Positions 57,336 through 64,000 of a DNA stretch of 64,000 bases are shown piece by piece. This stretch comes from Heterohyrax brucei (taxonomy: Eukaryota > Chordata > Mammalia > Hyracoidea > Procaviidae): assembly GCA_028571685.1 (NCBI GenBank), contig CM053148.1, forward strand, positions 85,148,001-85,212,000. Direction: 5' to 3'. Numbering within the stretch: position 1 is the first letter of the stretch; each line of letters starts with the position of its first letter. A model generated the notes under the pieces. That model was given only the letters and a program-made list of their open reading frames with translations, did not search any database and was not told where the DNA came from. The position numbers and the translations under genes are program-made.

Positions 57336-58227
57336 TTTCTAACGCATCATTACCAGAAGAGTTTTAATTCACTAGAGACATTCAAAATACAAATTGTCAG
57401 AAATACCTGCTGTAACTAGATTTATTGGTTGTCTGTTGCTGAAAACAAGCCACCCAAAAACATAATGGCTAAAAACAGTAGCAATCATATAAATACGAAT
57501 CAGTTGCAGTTTGGAGAATGCCTGGTAAGAAGGGTTCATCTAGGTCCCATGAAGCTTCAGCTGAAATAACTTGAAATTCAGCTAAAACAGTTATGTCCAA
57601 GACGGCTCCCTCACGTGACTGGCAAATTGGTGATCGCTATCAGCTCATCCGAAGCTGTGAGCAGGAGCCTTGGTTCCTTTACACATAGACGTCTCCAGTT
57701 GGGCCTCTCTCTAAGCTACTTGGACTTTCTCACAAAACGCTAGCTGGGTTCCATGCATGATAGTCCTTGTAGAATACCTTCCATGATGTGATCTTGGAAA
57801 TCACATAAAATAACTTTTACCACACACTCATAAATTTACCCAACTGAAATTAGGAGTACTTAGACCCTGATGTCTCAATGGGAAGAGTGCCAGTATCACA
57901 TTACAGTTAGAACATGTGAGCTGAGAGATACATTGCAGTCATCTTGAGAAATTACAATCTGTCACACAAGAAATAATTCGTAAAGGAGAAATACAACTAA
58001 ATAAAAAAGAAAAGAAGCTTAATTAAATTTTAAATTAAATTATGAATAAATGCAAGGGGTATGTTATAAGTGGCAACTTATCAGCCTGTTTCTTCTACTC
58101 CACTCATTCCCTCTCGGACCTCCAATATTCTAAATGTATGTTTTAGAAGTGTCATTAGCTTTGCCCCTGAAAATGGTCTTCTGACAATCATGGCTTATGG
58201 TTTCATGTTATCTACCCATCATTCATC
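57336..58227. other. Distal flank of copy B with an ancient repeat
   Basis: Matches 14.98-15.88 kb of copy A base for base with scattered changes. The old repeat covers about 57.43-57.80 kb. No exon. Confidence 0.7.
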
Positions 58228-58715
58228 TATGTTGTTGTTGCTAGGAGCTATTGAGTCAGTTCCAACTCATAACAACCCTATGCATAACAGAATGAAACTG
58301 TGCCTGATCCTGTGCCATGCCCACAACAGTTTTAGTGCTTAAGCCCATCATTGGGGCTTGTTGAGGGTCTTCCTCTTTTTCACAGGCTCTGCACTCTACC
58401 AAACACAATGTCCTTCTCCAGGGATTGATCCCTCCTAATAACATGTCCAAAGTATGTGAAACATAGTCTTGCTTCCAAAGAGCACTCTGGTTGTACTTCT
58501 TGCAGAACAGATCTCTTTATTCTTTTGACAGTCCATGGTACATTCAATATTCTTTTCCAGCACAACAGTTTAAAGGCATCAGTTCTTCCTTATTCATTGC
58601 TCAGCCTTCATGTGCATATGATGCAATTGAATACTTTGTCTTGGGGTCAGGCACACCTTAGTCTTCAAGATGACGTCTTTACTTTTCAACACTTCTTTCC
58701 TCTGTAGTAACCTGA
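58228..58715 (-). mobile_element. RTE 3' portion, copy B only
   Basis: Starts ttgttgttgctaggagctat. Copy A lacks it at the matching point near 15.85 kb, so it is younger than the duplication. Confidence 0.8.
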
Positions 58716-58837
58716 TATTTATCTTTACTCTCATAATTGTTACATCAGTCACTTTTGAAAGTTGATGAAAAACTTGTAATGTACTGCTTCTTTAAAGACT
58801 ATTTTAAAAGAAGATATAATCATGGCATTCTCTGTTG

Positions 58838-60060
58838 TTGTTAGGTGCTGTTGAGTTGATTTCCACTCATAGTGACCCTATACACAATAGAAAGAAGCAC
58901 AGCCTAATCTTAAGCCATCTTTATAATCCTGGCTGTGTTGGACCCCATTATTGTAGCCACTGTGTCAGTTCATCTCACTAAGGATCTTTCTTGTTTCACT
59001 GACCTTCTGTTTTACCAAGCATGATATCCTTCTTCAGGGACTGATGCCTCCTGATAACATGTCCAAAGTATATGTGATGAAGTCTTGACACCCTTACTTC
59101 TAAGGAACATTCTCACTATGTTTATTCCAATGAAAATTTGTTCTTCTGGAAGTCCGTGGTATATTGATATCCTTCGCCGGCACCACAATCCAAAAGTGTG
59201 AGATCTTATTTGGTCTTCCTCATTCATTGTTCCACTTTTGCATGCATGTGAGGGAACTGAAAATACCATGACATGAGTCAGGTACACCTTAGTCCTCAAA
59301 GATAAATCTTCCCTTTTAAGACTTAAAAGAGGTCTTTTGCAACAGATGCACCCAATGCAATATGACATTTGATTTCTTGACTGCTGTTTTCCATGGGCAT
59401 TGATTATGAATCCAAGGAAAATGCAACCCTTGACAATGTCAACCTACTCTTTGTTTGTCATGATGTTTTTTATTGGTCCAGTTGTGAGGATTTTTGTTTT
59501 CTTTACGTCAAGGTGCAATCTATACTGGAGGCTGTAGTTTTGTTTTTATTATTGTCATTTTTTATCTTCATCAGTGCTTCAAGTCTTCTTTGCTTTCAGC
59601 AAACAAGATTGTGTCATCTTCATTATATCACAGGTTGCTAATGAGTTTTATTCCAACTCTTGTAAGACATTCTTCTTTACATAGTCCGGTTTCTCCTATT
59701 ATTTGCTCTGCATACAGACTGAATAGACTTGATGAAAAGATTCAACCTTGACACACTTCTTTCCTGATTTTAAAACACATGGTACCCCTTTGTCCTATTC
59801 AGATGATTGGCTTTTGGTATATGTGCGGGATTCTCATGAATGCAAACAACTGTTGTAGAATTCTCATTCTTCCCAATGTTGTCTGTAATTTGTTATGATC
59901 CACACAGTCAAATGCCTTTGCATCATCAATAAAATACTGGTAGACATGTCTATGATAGTCTCTGCTTTCAGCCAAGATTCATCTGATAAGAGCAATGATT
60001 TTCTTTGTTCTATCTTCTGAATCTGGCTTTAAATGTATCATACTCATACAAATATTCAAT
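58838..60060 (-). mobile_element. RTE 3' portion, shared with copy A
   Basis: Starts ttgttgttaggtgctgttga and runs through the RT region (ttgtgaggatttttgttttc). Copy A retains only about 600 bp of it at 15.95-16.54 kb. Confidence 0.82.
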
Positions 60061-60189
60061 GACTGTGATTCAGAGATTTCACTCAAGTCATTAAATAATG
60101 AAAGAAATAATGTGATATATGTTATATGTTATAACAGCTTTGAAGAAAAATTTTAAAACAGATGCATTGTTAGATAAAACAAACAAGCA

Positions 60190-60350
60190 AACCTGTTGCC
60201 ATGTAATCGAGTTGATTCTGACTCATAGCAACCCTATCATACAGAGCAGAACTGCCACATGAGGTTTCTGAGGAGTAGCTGGTGGATTTGAACTGCTGAC
60301 TTTTAATTAACAACTAGACTCAACCACTGTGCCAGCGAGGCTCCATGGTT
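60190..60350 (-). repeat. AfroSINE, shared with copy A
   Basis: Complete minus-strand element (ctgttgccatgtaatcgagt to ctgtgccagcgaggctccat). Counterpart at 16.55 kb. Confidence 0.85.
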
Positions 60351-60760
60351 AGGGAGGATACAAAATGAAATTACAATTGGATATTTATAGTTGCTATTAA
60401 CAGAATGATCACCAATTGCAATCCAAGGGACACAATTTGCATTTTTAATGACAAGACCAATTTCCATTTCTATCAGTTTGCTATAAGCTCTGTCTCTACA
60501 GAGTTATGTAAGTACCTAGCCAAAGTCAGACACACGCTTACATGACTTTATAACACTAGAATACTCCTCCATGTTTTCGAAAGGCTATTTAGTGATCTAT
60601 TCCATCCATTTCACCATCTCCCACACCATTCCTCTACATCTTGAAATATCATTATTGATTTAACCAATAGGTATCATCTTGGCTTTCTGCTATATCACTG
60701 GTTATAGTGGTAAGATTATAAAACCAGGTAAAGGCATAGAAGGAATAGGAAATGATTCAC

Positions 60761-61910
60761 ACATTGTCTGACAGCTCATTTCTGAATCATTTTAATCTCA
60801 TGTTCCTTATACATTCTTATGTAGAATGGCTTTCCTAACATATACATTCTTTTCCACAAAATAATATTCACAAAGTGCATAGCCACTATAGCACAGTTCA
60901 ATATATGCAGTGGTAAGAAGAAACTTTCAGTAGACTAACTTACAAGTGGCTCTCAGGCCTTATAGATAGTTTCATCCATGTCCAGAACTAAACAGGAGAC
61001 CATTGTGGAGTTCTTAACTCAGCTGTCCAGGACTTAAGACAAAGTCTTTCACAGAAGCCAAGTCCTACATAAACAGGACTTTCTGGGTGGTCATCTTGGC
61101 AGCATAAAGCATGATTCACTCAAGTGGAGAGTATTAGAGATGACAGAAACACAGCTGACCCCTAGAAGGTTCAAATTAGAGACAATCCGGGAGCAATACT
61201 GAACCCAAAGAGAAACTGAAGCTAAGATATTGTCCTAAGTCAAGTTACTCTCTCATCAGGGAACACCACACATTGTCAACTCGTCCCGTCCTTTTGCCCT
61301 TCCTTTTGACAAACATCACTTCATTTTCGGGGGTTTGACACCAAACCAAATTTCCCTCATTCAATGTTCATTTTGTTCAGGCTCCATGTGAATTAGCTGG
61401 CTTATTTGTTCCTGACTTTCACTGGGAACTAAAATATTTGGATTATATCATCCATGACAATGAGAGTTCTGCTAGTAAAAACATGACCACTTTCAATCGC
61501 CAAGCTAGTCCAATATGATTTGGCATGCCATGCGTAGAAACATGTCCAATGCGTTGGTGGTTGTGTTTGCTTCCTCTACTCGTTTCTGTTCTTTTTTTTT
61601 AATGGCCTTCTCTTCTTAATGAATCTTAAGATAATTACAAGTACTATCATTCATCTTGAATAGACAACGAAAGTAAGCCACAGAAACTTTAAATATATTT
61701 TTCTTATCATACAGGAGTATTATGAAGAATATGTGGCCAAAAATTACACACCCATGTTACAGCAGCTAGGACTAAATGTTCAGACAACATGTTTTGCTCC
61801 CTGTTTATAATAAATGGCAAATTTAGATCACAGCAGGGGATAAGAGACAGTGTCATCCAACTATTTCAAGTTATTGCCGTGTTGTCGTGGTTGCTGCTTT
61901 TGGTATGTGC
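60761..61910. other. Flank beyond the duplication, no gene seen
   Basis: Single-copy sequence with no repeat family or exon recognised. Confidence 0.5.
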
Positions 61911-61914
61911 TTTT

Positions 61915-62085
61915 GACATCTCGCTGGTGGCATAGTGGTTAAGTGCTATGGCTGCTAACGAAAAGGTCAGCAGTTCAAATCCGCCTAGGTGCTCCTTGGA
62001 AACTCTGTGGGGCAATTCCACTCTGACCTGTAGGGTCACTATGAGTCGGACCTGACAAATAGCCATGGGTTTTGACACGTCGTTG
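61915..62085 (+). repeat. AfroSINE, well preserved
   Basis: Among the cleanest copies in the window: ctggtggcatagtggttaag head, gctgctaacgaaaaggtcag box and gtcactatgagtcggacctg tail. Confidence 0.88.
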
Positions 62086-62159
62086 GGTGTGGTTTGGACC
62101 TTGGACATAAAGGTAAGTGAAGATAGAAGATAATGTCTTTAGGATAAAACAGCAGTGAA

Positions 62160-62495
62160 AAACTTGCTGACTCCCTTCATACTTTGTCTTTTAAAGACCC
62201 TGTAAAGGGAAGAACCAGAGTGCTCCTTGGTAGCAAAGAAGGTGAGACTTGGTCTCACGTACTTTGAATACATTGTTAATAAGAATGAGCCCCTGGAGAA
62301 GGGCATCATGCTTGGTAAAGTAAAGGAGCAGTGAAAAAGAGAAAGACTCTCAATGAAATGAATTGACATAGTGGTTTCAACAATGAGTTCAACATAGCAG
62401 TAGTGGTGAGGATCGCACAAGACTGGATAGTTTGGTTCTCTTGTTCATGGGGTTCTTCTGAGAACTGACTCTACAGTGCCTAACAACAACAGTAC
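62160..62495 (+). mobile_element. RTE 3' end fragment
   Basis: Sense terminus with ctggagaagggcatcatgct and a tail of gtgcctaacaacaacag. Confidence 0.78.
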
Positions 62496-62684
62496 TAATA
62501 CAGGAAAGAGTAGTCCATGAATATCTCAAGAACTCATGCCAGGAGTGAAGAAAATACTTTATCCTGAATATTTACTGTAGAAAAGTATTTTTGACCTTCT
62601 AAACGAAGTACCAGTATTGGAGAATATCAACTTATGTATAAAAACAACTAAATCTAAATAAACATATCCTGTCTCTCCAGCTCG

Positions 62685-63475
62685 GAAGAAGCCCTGGCAG
62701 CATGATAGCTAAATTCTCTTCTGCTAACCCAAAGGCAAGCTGTTTGACCCTACCAGTTGTTCTTCAAGGGAAAAATGTGGCAATCTGCTGGAGAGGCTGG
62801 AGAGAAATCAGAACTCTCCCACACTGCTGGTGGGACTGCAAATTGGTACAATCTCTTTAGAAAGCAATCTGGCACTTCCTTAAAAGCTGGCAATAAACAT
62901 ACCATTAGATCCTGTAATTCCACTTCTTGGAATTTATCCTTCAGGAACAAAGGTTGTCACATGAACAGACACATGTACGTTAATGTTTATTGCAGCACAG
63001 TCCACAATAGCTAAACGATGGAATCAACCCAGATACCTATCAACAGACGAATGGATAAACAAACTATGGTACCTATACTCCATGGAACACTATGCTATGA
63101 TAAAAAAAAAAAAAAAATGTAGATTTTAGAAAACATCTTATAACATGGTTTCATTTGGAAGAAGTTATGCTGAGTGAAATCAGTCAGTGTTAAAAGGACA
63201 AATATTATATGAGACACCTGTTATAAGGGCTTAAAAATAGAATTATCTACAAAATAAAATAACTTTGTTAGTTACAAGGGCTGGGCAGGGGCATGAAGGT
63301 TTATCATGGATGACATAATTGACATGTTAGAAATTTTATTCACTTACTGTAATAAATAAATCATAAAACTTAAAAAAAAATGACAGTGTTGGAAACCCTA
63401 TAGGGTAGTTCTGCTCTGTCCTATATGGTTGCTATAAATCCAGAATCAACTTCATGGCAATGGGCGTGGGACGGG
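62685..63475 (+). repeat. AfroSINE split by an L1 insertion
   Basis: The 5' half lies at 62685-62775 (aagccctggcagcatgatag) and the 3' half at about 63385-63475 (ttggaaaccctatagggtag). Between them is a sense L1 3' end with its poly(A). Confidence 0.78.
62776..63380 (+). mobile_element. 5'-truncated L1 nested in AfroSINE
   Basis: ORF2 C-terminal sequence (cccacactgctggtgggact, ggataaacaaactatggtac) and a short 3' UTR ending in an A-run at about 63372-63380. Confidence 0.78.
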
Positions 63476-64000
63476 GCTCAGATTTTGTCACTGTAGTATG
63501 CATGTACAGAAACAAAATCAGGTGTCTGATTTTATTACTCATTCATCTTACATCACTGAATGGCAATTGGCTTCAGCACCTCTGATAATAATTCAGAAAA
63601 TTTGGATGTTGCTAATTCTGAATGTATTTTTAACATACATTTGTAAAATGAAAGCGTTTAAAATAAGCCTGTCTTAGAAATTAAAAAAAAAAAAAAAACA
63701 GTTTAACATCTAACACATTCAGTAAAAGAATAATAACAATACAATATTGGCTTCTGTTTTTGTTTTTTATTTTATCATTATTATTTTTATCTGCTCCTGA
63801 ATCAAGTAGGACTTTCCCACAAGTTTGCACATACTTACCTTTGTTCAGATCCTAAATAACTGTGGCTGGAACAGCACTGTCCTCATAAAGAAATTTAAAA
63901 CAGCAAACTTCAGGCACTTTTGTTTTTCATCACTTAGGTAAACAATTGTGATTTTCCTCTATGTTTTAAAAACCTGAAGGTTAGTAAATCTTTTACAAAT

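Overview
This window is mammalian nuclear DNA, almost certainly from an afrotherian (the elephant, sirenian, hyrax and aardvark group). The evidence is the repeat content: dozens of tRNA-headed AfroSINE copies in both orientations, many RTE/BovB-type LINE copies whose 3' ends share the SINE tail, and L1 elements. The exact species cannot be read from the sequence. There is one intact protein-coding gene, ADAMTS1, on the + strand at 24485-33116. It has nine exons, all with GT-AG introns, and the joined reading frame is open for 949 codons from the methionine I chose. It encodes the complete secreted metalloproteinase: signal peptide, prodomain with cysteine switch, RKKR furin site, [12 protein letters not shown] zinc site, disintegrin-like domain, central thrombospondin repeat, Cys-rich domain, spacer, and two C-terminal thrombospondin repeats.

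The main structural feature is an old tandem segmental duplication. Copy A (about 0.66-17.44 kb) and copy B (about 20.37-60.76 kb) align in the same order and orientation across upstream flank, gene, 3' flank and distal flank. They are separated by about 2.9 kb (17.44-20.37 kb) that I cannot match to copy B. Copy B carries the intact ADAMTS1. Copy A carries a decayed, intron-retaining pseudogene: exon 1 (8438-9064), exon 8 (12632-12737) and exon 9 (12947-13636). Exons 2-7 were lost in a deletion of about 5.2 kb near 12.41 kb. The core promoter and CpG-rich 5' UTR of copy A are missing, and about 4.8 kb of L1 and SINE DNA sits in their place. A second gap between the copies, about 22.9 kb, joins the end of the 3' UTR region directly to the middle of an RTE element at 14.72 kb.

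Region by region: 0-3.5 kb, upstream flank of copy A with SINEs; 3.5-8.3 kb, nested L1 and AfroSINE insertions; 8.3-13.7 kb, ADAMTS1 pseudogene interrupted by RTE, SINE and an LTR-like repeat; 13.7-17.4 kb, 3' flank of copy A; 17.4-20.4 kb, AT-rich spacer; 20.4-24.0 kb, upstream flank of copy B including a DNA-transposon-like element with long inverted repeats; 24.0-34.4 kb, ADAMTS1 with CpG island, purine repeat, exons and 3' UTR; 34.4-57 kb, a repeat-dense block (a long rearranged L1, an RTE with a 5' inversion, another L1, a nearly full-length RTE); 57-60.8 kb, distal flank of copy B; 60.8-64 kb, more SINE, RTE and L1 sequence.

The most unusual signal outside the gene is a set of at least eight very short insertions (16-52 bp). 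They all derive from the same SINE/RTE 3'-terminal sequence, centred on a 16-bp palindrome. Several are flanked by direct repeats that look like target-site duplications, and at least two are absent from the matching site in copy A.
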